A stretch of DNA of 62,706 nt from JAUNBG01 sp964442735 (GTDB taxonomy: Bacteria > Planctomycetota > Planctomycetia > Pirellulales > Thermoguttaceae): assembly GCA_964442735.1 (NCBI GenBank), contig CAYUAP010000012.1, positions 1 through 62,706 on the forward strand, written 5' to 3'. The notes beneath the pieces were generated by a model, which saw only the letters and a list, made by a program, of their open reading frames with translations, ran no database searches and was not told the origin of the DNA. The translations under genes and the position numbers were made by a program. Positions within the stretch are counted from its first letter, which is position 1. Each line of letters opens with the position of its first letter. Shown here one piece after another: positions 17,695 to 25,742 of this stretch.

Positions 17695-18900
17695 TTAATT
17701 CTTTTTATCGATATCCATAATCCTTTTATCGATATCCATAATATTGAATCGGGTCGAGACAATGGAATGTTTGATGTTACCAGGCTGATATTTGATATAG
17801 GTTAGAGCTAGTACATCGCCATTATCGAACAAGTGCATACCGGGATATCCACAATCGCCTCCGGCATTGGAATGGAGCAGTTTGATTCGATATTGACCGG
17901 GCAATCCTTTTTTAATATCGTTATAGGTTCCGACCCAGGCGACGAAATGACCGCGGGTTGGACTTTCAAGCGCTTGATCCCGAAATGAAAAAATCAATCG
18001 ACCGTCCGGCAGATAACCACCTAGATGACGATCTCCCGTTAGTTCCCAACTGGTATAGGTGGCCGGTGTCCATGTTTGACCATGATCCGAACTGAAAATA
18101 ACCATACTATTACCTTTGTGCGTGTTTTCACGGAGAAGACAACAGATCTCCTTCTTGTCCGGTGACCAAAACGCGAAGGGTTCACATAGGAGTACTCCTT
18201 TTTGTTCCGCGATAATACGTGGCGTCGACCAAGTAAAACCGGCATCCGAAGTCTCGGAAACAACGACGCGCAGTCCCCCTCCTTTTATCGCTGGTTCTTC
18301 ATTTATGGTTTTACCTTCTGCATCATAACGATGATGATAGAACCCAATATATTTACCATCCTGAACTCCCGGATTTTTGGGAATTATCGAACTAAAGGCC
18401 ATAACGTTTGGAAATCCGAGCGGCTCTTTTTCCGACCAGGTTTTACCGTTGTCAGTACTGACAATACGCGGCATTAATGGTTGTGCGGTAAAGACCCATA
18501 AAAACCCATTCCCTTCGGAATTGACCAGATAATAGATACTGGGACAATTTTTATGATGACGATATCCTTCCGGCATTATAGAATCGATTCGCGTCCATGT
18601 TTTTCCTCCATCGTCACTTCGCGCCATTGGTCCTGCGAAACCGCCATGATTAATACACCAGGTCAGGAATATCGTTTTACCGTCAGGCATGGTAACGGAA
18701 TAGGGATGCCCCTGATAAAGATCCTGTGTTCCGGCGGCAATAACCGTCTGTTTATCTTTATCCTGTGAAATATCAATACAGGGAATTTGACTGGGCCTTG
18801 TCGATTTGACCGGTTCCGCTCCTGTTACCAGCAAGCTCGCAAAAAGAAAAAGCATCATTACACCTACGCGGGAAATGAAGGTCCATAATAAAGAGTGCAT
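17695..18900 (-). CDS. exported sialidase-like BNR/Asp-box protein
   Basis: A protein of about 401 residues. The ATG at 18900 (MHSLLWTFISRVG) is chosen since AGGAGA lies 7 bases upstream; an in-frame ATG 36 bases earlier has none. A signal peptide spans about 1-29. Four Asp-box motifs of the six-bladed sialidase propeller are visible: SDDGGKTW, STDNGKTW, SDAGFTW and SSDHGQTW. The family (GH33-like exo-sialidases and related BNR proteins) cleaves terminal sialic or related sugars from glycans. I cannot confirm the full arginine triad, so it could be a related glycan-binding or hydrolytic propeller. It is transcribed divergently from the GH2 gene, which suggests joint glycan degradation. Confidence 0.8.
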   Translation of the reverse strand: MHSLLWTFISRVGVMMLFLFASLLVTGAEPVKSTRPSQIPCIDISQDKDKQTVIAAGTQDLYQGHPYSVTMPDGKTIFLTWCINHGGFAGPMARSDDGGKTWTRIDSIMPEGYRHHKNCPSIYYLVNSEGNGFLWVFTAQPLMPRIVSTDNGKTWSEKEPLGFPNVMAFSSIIPKNPGVQDGKYIGFYHHRYDAEGKTINEEPAIKGGGLRVVVSETSDAGFTWSTPRIIAEQKGVLLCEPFAFWSPDKKEICCLLRENTHKGNSMVIFSSDHGQTWTPATYTSWELTGDRHLGGYLPDGRLIFSFRDQALESPTRGHFVAWVGTYNDIKKGLPGQYRIKLLHSNAGGDCGYPGMHLFDNGDVLALTYIKYQPGNIKHSIVSTRFNIMDIDKRIMDIDKKN

Positions 18901-19552
18901 ATCTGTTTCTCCTAAAATTGTTTCATTATAACTCAAAATGGAAAAAATGGAAAAAATTTGTAACCACTGATAACATCACTTTTTATGAATTGCCTTTTGG
19001 CAAATAACGTTTATTGTAATATAATGTTTATCTATAAATATTTTTGTGTTTTTATTCAAAACAATATATTTATCTGTGAAATTCGTGATTTCAAAATATT
19101 CCTTGTTTACATTTTTAAGATTGCAATCCCTGTTCGAACGCTCGAACGGGATTAATGAATTATAAATTTTATAGGAAAATGAATCGTATTTCAATAGCAG
19201 ACGGTGAAATAATCGGTTTACTCCTATTGATTATCCATAATCGTTCCTTTATAATAGGATGTAAATAACAGGAGGTAAATATACTGTACGACGTTATAAA
19301 TACGGCATTTCCGGGTGCGCGGACGCCATGCCTGACGGCAGGCAGGTCTCGTCCGCTTCCTTCAAAACAGGCGTCTCGCCTGTTTTGAAAAATAGACTTT
19401 TATAACGACCTTGAGTATAACAGGATGTAAATAACAGGAAAATAAAAAATGTCAACCGATATAAAGTGGGCAATGTCTGTTGTTTTTTCCAAAAATGCGA
19501 TCACAGTCCACCTCGACCTTTAAATATAACTTTAAATATAATTGGAGATTTC
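18901..19552. other. divergent intergenic region with repeats
   Basis: It holds the Shine-Dalgarno of the sialidase-like gene, an AT-rich dispersed repeat stretch (about 18960-19110, with TGGCAAATAACGTTTAT and GAAATTCGTGATTTCAAAATAT words also found near 47170-47300) and palindromic element copy 3. Promoters of both flanking genes should lie here, but I cannot place them. Confidence 0.55.
19280..19419 (-). repeat. palindromic MITE-like element, copy 3 (long form)
   Basis: In minus orientation it reads TATACTGTACGACGTTATAA at this end and CCTTGAGTATA at the other. The inner stem is the perfect AAAACAGGCG / CGCCTGTTTT with loop TCT, 10 bp. Unlike most copies it lies upstream of two divergent genes. 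Confidence 0.85.
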
Positions 19553-22450
19553 ATGAATCGATTAAAAATAATATTACTAATGTTTTTATGGACGATAACG
19601 ACCGTTGTTATTTCATCGGAGACAGGACCGTGGGGAAAAAAAGGATCGGTTGCCACAGTGAATCCTGCTATTGCCTCGTCCGCACAACGGGTTCTCTCCC
19701 TCTCCGGCCCATGGGATTTTAAAACGCAGGACGCGATTAATATACGAATAGCACTCGGAAACGCTGGCTGGGGAACTCGACCGGTCGATTGGAGCAATTC
19801 CAAAACCATTAATGTTCCTGGTAGTTGGGAAGTTCAAGGGATAGGCGATCCGGGAAATAGTATTAACTGGGATCCTAAATGGGATAGTGGTAATTGGACA
19901 TTAAAACATATTTTTATGGGTCTGGGCGCCTATCATAAAACAATAACGATTCCCGCCTCCTGGAAGGGGAGTCAAGTATGGTTAAAAGTCGGAGGGGTCA
20001 AGTCTTTAGCCAATATATGGGTCAATCATAAACGGGCGGCCCTCGTTTATAACTATTGCGGAACGGAAAAATTTAATATAACCGATCTGGTTACGCCCGG
20101 AGAAAGTACTGATATTATCGCGCTTGTCCGAAATGATACCCCTTCCCGTAAAGGACTCTTTTCCATAAATCATCGGTTCGGTGGTTTCTATCGGGACGTT
20201 GAACTTGAGGCCACCGGCCCCACCTATATCAATGATGCCTATGTTCGCGGTCTGTTTGATAAACGTGCTGCGGAGATTCATGCCAAAATTGACTGCGCGG
20301 AAGGTACCTCCGTCAAGGGAACTCTTCTCGTTACGATTAAAACCTCCGATGGCAAAACAGTCGCACAAACGACGAAGAAGTTGGAATCGGTCGGAGAAGT
20401 CGTTCTCAATCTTCCCATCACTGACTGCCAGTTCTGGACTCCGGAAGATCCGTTTCTCTATCATGCGGAATTTATCATGTTAGACGATACAGGAAATGCG
20501 GTCCAGGGAGATGTCGAACGGTTCGGCGTTCGTAAATTGGAAGTCGTGGGCCGACAGTTCTTCCTCAATGGTAAACCCTATTTTCTTCGCGGTTGCGGCG
20601 ATCATAATTATGATATGGATAATATTATCGAGCCGCCAAACAGGACAAAATTTATCGAACATCTCAAGCTCTATAAATCCGCCGGATTCAACGCAACACG
20701 GCATCATACCCATTGTCCACTACCGGAGTATTACGAGGCTGCCGATGAAGTTGGTCTACTGCTCCAACCGGAATTGCCCTATTATCATGATGTTCCGACG
20801 GAAGCCTTCGAATTCGATCCCATGCGCGATCTTCAAGAGTTGGTCATGAATTATCGCCGATATACATCATTCGCGATTATATCAACGGGGAATGAAGGTT
20901 TTCTCGGACATCCACTTGACGCGGAAATGTACGAATGGGTCAAGAAAAACGATCCGGATCGCATAATGCAGCATCAGGACGGCGGACGCAATCTATTTGG
21001 CGATCCGCAGATGGACGGTCGGGATCCGGTCAATCGCCAGTTCGGCACAATTCTGCCGAACGCGAAAAAAGGAGAGCCCGACTGGATCAATCGTCAGAAC
21101 TCCGATTTCGCGACAGGCAGTATTCCCAATTATTGCCAGGGTATCATTAAGCCCTGGAAGTCGGGGGATATGGATTTTCTGAATCGCCCTTTTGTTGCAC
21201 ATGAATATTTGAATCTGGCGATTAAGATGGATCCGCGTTTGGAAAAACGTTTTACGGGAATTCGTGTTTCACCTGTCAGTATGGATCAATATCGGGCCCT
21301 TTTGACAAAAACAGGATTAACCGAAGAATGGGGGGCAAAATGTATAACCTCCATGGCGAAACTTCAGGCATATTATCAGAAGCAGGGCCTGGAATTTGCC
21401 CGTTTGGAGGAAAACTGTGATGGCTATTTCTTCTGGTCTATCGTGGACGCATCGATTCCACAGGGATCAACGGTCGCGGCACAAGGGTATTTAAACGCAT
21501 TCTGGGAACCGCGCGCCGATGGAAATCCTCCTGCCGTCTTCCGTCAATTCAATGGACCGACCGCACTCCTTCTCAAAACGAATTCTGCCCTCCCCATTGC
21601 CACTGCCGGTGATAAAATACAAACGGAATTTCGAATATCACACTATAACGGACATGATCTGCCACCATGTAATCTAATATGGAAAATTGGCAATTCTGAA
21701 AAAACCTATATCGACGGTAAAATTCCCTGTAAATCGATAAAAGCCGGTTTTGCAGGCTTAATCGGCCAGAAAACAATAGAAATTCCCAATCTGGAAAAGC
21801 CCGTTAAAGTTCAATTCACCCTGCAACTGGAGGGAACAGATATCGTTAATAGTTGGGATTGGTGGCTCTTCCCAAAACGCGAGAAGAAGTCACTAGCCGG
21901 TTTTGTCGTCGCTCCGGATCTCTATCCCTGGTTTAACGAGCGATATACCGACGTCGTACCCTTCGACAATAAAAACATGAAGTCGGACGAAGTACTGATT
22001 TGCCGACCGGACGATACAATTCTCGCACAAGCAATTCGGCAAAACTGCCGTATTCTGATTCTATCCAGGACAGAGGTCCAACCGAATGTCAGTTTAGGGT
22101 GGTGGGGCATTGGAACCCAGGTCGGAACCGCATTCGTAAATCATCCTGTGTATGGTAATTTCCCAAAAAATAATTGGATGGATCCCCTCTGGTTCCGAAT
22201 GATTCGACAGGGCGCTCCCGATCTGACCGGAAAAAATATGTTCGGAAAATTCGAATTACTAGCGGTTGGCGAAGGACGCGATTCCTATTATCTCTATCTC
22301 GGACAGACGAAAATCGGAGATAGTCGCATTCTACAGACGTTCGCCTTGGAACTAATGCAAGATACTCCGGAAGCCATGGCATTACTTGATACTTTTATTA
22401 AATATGTAAAAAGTGACGATTTTCAACCGAAGGTTACACAGAACAAGTAA
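19553..22450 (+). CDS. exported glycoside hydrolase family 2-like beta-glycosidase
   Basis: A protein of about 965 residues from ATG 19553 (MNRLKIILLMFLW) with GGAG 6 bases upstream and a signal peptide of about 22 residues. The architecture follows GH2: jelly-roll sugar-binding domain (about 50-230, PGSWEVQGIGD, WLKVGGVKSLANIWVN), an Ig-like domain, then a TIM barrel beginning FFLNGKPYFLRGCGDHNY. Barrel landmarks are FNATRHHTHCPLPEYYEAAD and STGNEGF, where the glutamate after Asn is the expected acid/base, and FVAHEYL with a likely nucleophile glutamate. The C-terminal third is beta-rich. GH2 enzymes act as beta-galactosidases, mannosidases or glucuronidases; the substrate here is not predictable. 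It is divergent from the sialidase-like gene. Confidence 0.88.
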   Translation: MNRLKIILLMFLWTITTVVISSETGPWGKKGSVATVNPAIASSAQRVLSLSGPWDFKTQDAINIRIALGNAGWGTRPVDWSNSKTINVPGSWEVQGIGDPGNSINWDPKWDSGNWTLKHIFMGLGAYHKTITIPASWKGSQVWLKVGGVKSLANIWVNHKRAALVYNYCGTEKFNITDLVTPGESTDIIALVRNDTPSRKGLFSINHRFGGFYRDVELEATGPTYINDAYVRGLFDKRAAEIHAKIDCAEGTSVKGTLLVTIKTSDGKTVAQTTKKLESVGEVVLNLPITDCQFWTPEDPFLYHAEFIMLDDTGNAVQGDVERFGVRKLEVVGRQFFLNGKPYFLRGCGDHNYDMDNIIEPPNRTKFIEHLKLYKSAGFNATRHHTHCPLPEYYEAADEVGLLLQPELPYYHDVPTEAFEFDPMRDLQELVMNYRRYTSFAIISTGNEGFLGHPLDAEMYEWVKKNDPDRIMQHQDGGRNLFGDPQMDGRDPVNRQFGTILPNAKKGEPDWINRQNSDFATGSIPNYCQGIIKPWKSGDMDFLNRPFVAHEYLNLAIKMDPRLEKRFTGIRVSPVSMDQYRALLTKTGLTEEWGAKCITSMAKLQAYYQKQGLEFARLEENCDGYFFWSIVDASIPQGSTVAAQGYLNAFWEPRADGNPPAVFRQFNGPTALLLKTNSALPIATAGDKIQTEFRISHYNGHDLPPCNLIWKIGNSEKTYIDGKIPCKSIKAGFAGLIGQKTIEIPNLEKPVKVQFTLQLEGTDIVNSWDWWLFPKREKKSLAGFVVAPDLYPWFNERYTDVVPFDNKNMKSDEVLICRPDDTILAQAIRQNCRILILSRTEVQPNVSLGWWGIGTQVGTAFVNHPVYGNFPKNNWMDPLWFRMIRQGAPDLTGKNMFGKFELLAVGEGRDSYYLYLGQTKIGDSRILQTFALELMQDTPEAMALLDTFIKYVKSDDFQPKVTQNK

Positions 22451-22916
22451 TTCTACAACTTGTTTCGTCAATTGTCAGGAGAAGAGATACCCACTCTTTT
22501 CCTGAATATAGACTGTATGTCGTTATAAAATTGGCATCTCCGCAAAACAGACATCTTGCCTGCTTGAAAAAAAGAGATTTATAACGGCCTTGTGTATCGA
22601 TTATTAATCCGATTTAAAAAAAGCCTGTAGCAACCATAATTTAGCAACAATAATTTAGCGGCAATAATTATAATCATATCCGTCACACGTGGTTGGGCCT
22701 TTTTCAACTATCAATTCTTCTATTGTTTACATAAAGTTATGCCTCTATAATCCGGTCTGATTCATCTACTTGATGGTATTTTATATCACTGTATAATATT
22801 ATTGAATAGATATTTTGGTCTATTTGTCAGCGGTCTCGAATCCAGTTATATTCTATAGACAAACGAACGAGATGATTGTTTTTACAAAAAGAAAACATAA
22901 AAGGAGATAAAACGGG
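22451..22916. other. intergenic region before the TerB-BrxD-helicase cassette
   Basis: It contains palindromic element copy 4 (22507-22597) and short TAGCAACAATAATT repeats (about 22628-22670). The Shine-Dalgarno AAGGAGA (about 22901-22907) is that of the first cassette gene. No gene or recombinase remnant is seen that would mark an island border. Confidence 0.55.
22507..22597 (-). repeat. palindromic MITE-like element, copy 4 (short form)
   Basis: A shortened, diverged copy. GACTGTATGTCGTTATAAAA and GATTTATAACGGCCTTGTGTAT ends are kept and only one inner hairpin is present. Confidence 0.6.
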
Positions 22917-24425
22917 GTGACCGACTTCATCAAACTGTTGGAGATGCTTAATGCGAAAATAGAAAAATCCGATCAAAAGACAATTGAGAAGGTATTTCAA
23001 GATGTACCATTAATATTTTCCGGTTCCCAACTTCGTGCCTATACTCCCTCAAAAATAGCAGAGATGCGTAAATTCAGTGCCGGGATACGGAATCCGTTTG
23101 ATCTGGCTCTTTTCGTTAAACAAGCTCAATTTATGGTGGATTTCGAAGATCATTATGCACCTAAAGGGGAGTATTATGGTCGTTATCCTGTCGTCTATCA
23201 GGTTTTATCGACGGATTTACTTCGTTCCTATTTTTCCTGGCGTACAGATGTTCGTCAGGGCAAGGTCATTCCAAACGCGATATTTTGTCCCTATCTCTAT
23301 ATTAGTGAACTCTTAAATCAGGTCGGATGTACAACGATCGACGAAGGTTTCGAAAAACTACAAAAATTTATTAAGGACTATGAACGTGTCGATTGGCAAT
23401 TTCATGCGATTGGCAGTCGTTTGCTATCCGATTATGCCGTTTACTATGGAATTGATCTTCGCTCCATTGAAAATCGTTTAGAAACAAGTACCAATACTGA
23501 TAAAATATCTCCTGTCCTGAATCCGAAAGAATACGCTCCGAAAAAGGTTCTGGCCGCGTTGAATGAATTTTCGTCCTATAAACTGCTATCCTCCCGATTT
23601 ACCGCTACATATCCCATTGACGTGGAATATGTCGCCTATCACGTTTATCTTGAGGTGGTAGATGGCATTATAAAAAAACAGAAAAAATCATTAGTCGAAT
23701 TCTTCCTGGGTAAAGTCTTTTCCAATCCGTATATCATGTTCAATTCCTTCGCTTTTTATGAATTGGAACGGCATGCCGATGTTACCCGTAAAATAAACGA
23801 TTTATGTTCCTATGAATGTAAAAATGGAAAATGGTTTTCGAATCGCTTTTTTTTATACGTTAAAAATTTGGAGAAAATCAGTTCGCTACTCAAAATTATT
23901 GACGATACAATGCGCCGTCGATATAAATTTCGTTTCTCCTTAAAATCGGTTAAATCTTCCAGGGAGATTCTCGATATCATAAACAAGGTCATTGATGCCT
24001 GGTTCGCCCAAAAAAATCAGGCGAAACAGAAGAATATTACAATCGACGTCACAAAACTTCAGAATATTCGCGAAACTGCCCTTCGAACACAAACCAGCCT
24101 TCTCGCAAATACAGATTCGGATATGGAACCGGACGAAGGTCTGTTATCACCTCCAACACAACCCGTTCATAAAACAGAAAATCATAAAACAGAATTGGAG
24201 AATCCCTTGAACCCAATAGAAACAGAATTTCTTCGGGCATTACTCCAAAATAAATCCTATACTGCAATCCTCAAGAAAAAAGGGATACTAACGTCGGTAA
24301 TCGTCGATTCCATCAACGATAAACTCTTCGATCAATTGGGGGATACGATACTTGTTTGGGCAGAAGATCGTCCAGAACCGGTAGATGACTATATTCAAGA
24401 ACTCAAGGAGTTGGTTACACTATGA
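22917..24425 (+). CDS. TerB_N/TerB_C domain protein, first gene of a helicase-ATPase cassette
   Basis: A 502-residue cytoplasmic protein starting at GTG 22917, 9 bases behind AAGGAGA. Residues about 60-180 match the TerB N-terminal domain pattern: LLRSYFSWRTDVRQGKVIPN, then PYLYISELLNQVGC and GFEKLQKFI. The last 75 residues match the TerB C-terminal domain (FLRALLQNKSY; VDSINDKLFDQLGDTILVW; DDYIQELKELV). These domains occur in tellurite-resistance-associated proteins and in predicted DNA-processing and anti-phage operons. A typical TerB metal-binding core between them is not obvious. Its stop overlaps the ATG of the ATPase gene (ATGA), so the three genes are one translational unit. A possible role is sensor or adaptor for the ATPase and helicase; this is inference. 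Confidence 0.82.
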   Translation: MTDFIKLLEMLNAKIEKSDQKTIEKVFQDVPLIFSGSQLRAYTPSKIAEMRKFSAGIRNPFDLALFVKQAQFMVDFEDHYAPKGEYYGRYPVVYQVLSTDLLRSYFSWRTDVRQGKVIPNAIFCPYLYISELLNQVGCTTIDEGFEKLQKFIKDYERVDWQFHAIGSRLLSDYAVYYGIDLRSIENRLETSTNTDKISPVLNPKEYAPKKVLAALNEFSSYKLLSSRFTATYPIDVEYVAYHVYLEVVDGIIKKQKKSLVEFFLGKVFSNPYIMFNSFAFYELERHADVTRKINDLCSYECKNGKWFSNRFFLYVKNLEKISSLLKIIDDTMRRRYKFRFSLKSVKSSREILDIINKVIDAWFAQKNQAKQKNITIDVTKLQNIRETALRTQTSLLANTDSDMEPDEGLLSPPTQPVHKTENHKTELENPLNPIETEFLRALLQNKSYTAILKKKGILTSVIVDSINDKLFDQLGDTILVWAEDRPEPVDDYIQELKELVTL

Positions 24426-25741
24426 AAGTACCGAAACGCATAGCAACTGTTATCATAAACGCATTAAAGGGAGGAGTGGTACCACGAATCGGTCTCCCCT
24501 ATATTACGGTAGGTCGTGAATCCGAAATAAAAGCTTTTTTGCACGATATTGATGTTATTGCGGAAGGGGGAGCGTCCTTCCGCTTTATTGTCGGTAAATA
24601 CGGAAGCGGTAAAAGTTTTTTACTTCAAACGATACGCAGTTACGCGATGGACCATAATTTCGTCGTTATGGATGCGGACCTCTCCCCGGAACGACGTCTA
24701 CAAGGTTCCCATGGTCAGGGGATCGCAACCTACAAGGAATTAATCCGTAATCTGTCCACGAAAACACGTCCGGAAGGGGGGGCACTCGCCCTGATTCTTG
24801 ATCGCTGGATTAGTACCCTTCAAAATGAAGTTATTATGGAAGGTGAATTCGATATCGACGATCCCAAACTAGGCAAACAGGTCGAAAAAAAAATCCACGA
24901 GGTTATTGGCGCGTTACAGGAACTGGTTCACGGTTTCGACTTCGCCCGACTTCTGATTCTCTATTATCGCGCCTGTCTGAACGGTGATGATGACTGTAAA
25001 GCGAAGGTCATTAAATGGTTCCGCGGTGAATTCACAACAAAAACCGAAGCGAAACATGAATTGGGTATCAATATCATTATTACCGACGACGATTGGTATG
25101 AATATCTCAAGATATTCGCCCTCTTCCTCCAAAAGGCGAACTATTCGGGTCTCCTGATTTTAATTGACGAACTCGTTAATATCTCGAAGATTCCACACAG
25201 TATAACGCGCCAGTATAATTATGAAAAAATACTGATGATGTACAACGATACCCTTCAAGGCAAGGCGAGTCATATCGGTATTGTTATGTCCGGTACGCCG
25301 CAGTGTATCGAGGATCCTCGACGCGGTATCTATAGTTACGAGGCCCTGAAATCGCGTTTGGAAGAAGGACGTTTCGGTCGGGAAGGTCTTCAGAAGGATT
25401 TATTTGCGCCTGTCATTCACCTGCTCCCTCTATCCAGCGAGGAATTGTTGGTTCTAATTGAGAAGCTGGCAAATATTCATGCCGGACTCTTCGATTACGA
25501 ATGTCAAATAACGCAGGAAGAACTCGTCCACTTTATCAAGATTGAGTTTACCCGGATCGGAGCGGACTGTAATATCACCCCACGTGAAGTTATTCGCGAT
25601 TTTATTGAAATGTTGAATATCCTGTATCAGAATCCGAATCTCAAGATTGGTGAACTCCTGAATTCGGAGAAATTTACCTATACAAAGCCCGAAGTCGGAA
25701 CCGATAAACCGGACGAGCCATATGCGGAATTCGAGATTTGA
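24422..25741 (+). CDS. brxD: BrxD-like P-loop ATPase (DUF2791)
   Basis: A 439-residue ATPase resembling BrxD of BREX type 2 (Pgl) systems. Landmarks are an RIGLPYITVGRESEI entry segment, Walker A GKYGSGKSF (about 60), VMDADLSPERRL, Walker B LLILIDELVNI (about 244-254), and the family-typical VMSGTPQCIEDPRRGIYSYEAL near 290. BrxD is an ATP-binding protein of phage-exclusion systems whose exact job is unsettled. Here it overlaps the TerB gene by 4 bases and the helicase gene start region, while the BREX methylase (PglX), phosphatase (PglZ), kinase (PglW) and PglY are absent from the window. The family call is strong, and the symbol is by similarity only. Confidence 0.87.
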   Translation: MKVPKRIATVIINALKGGVVPRIGLPYITVGRESEIKAFLHDIDVIAEGGASFRFIVGKYGSGKSFLLQTIRSYAMDHNFVVMDADLSPERRLQGSHGQGIATYKELIRNLSTKTRPEGGALALILDRWISTLQNEVIMEGEFDIDDPKLGKQVEKKIHEVIGALQELVHGFDFARLLILYYRACLNGDDDCKAKVIKWFRGEFTTKTEAKHELGINIIITDDDWYEYLKIFALFLQKANYSGLLILIDELVNISKIPHSITRQYNYEKILMMYNDTLQGKASHIGIVMSGTPQCIEDPRRGIYSYEALKSRLEEGRFGREGLQKDLFAPVIHLLPLSSEELLVLIEKLANIHAGLFDYECQITQEELVHFIKIEFTRIGADCNITPREVIRDFIEMLNILYQNPNLKIGELLNSEKFTYTKPEVGTDKPDEPYAEFEI

Positions 25742-25742
25742 A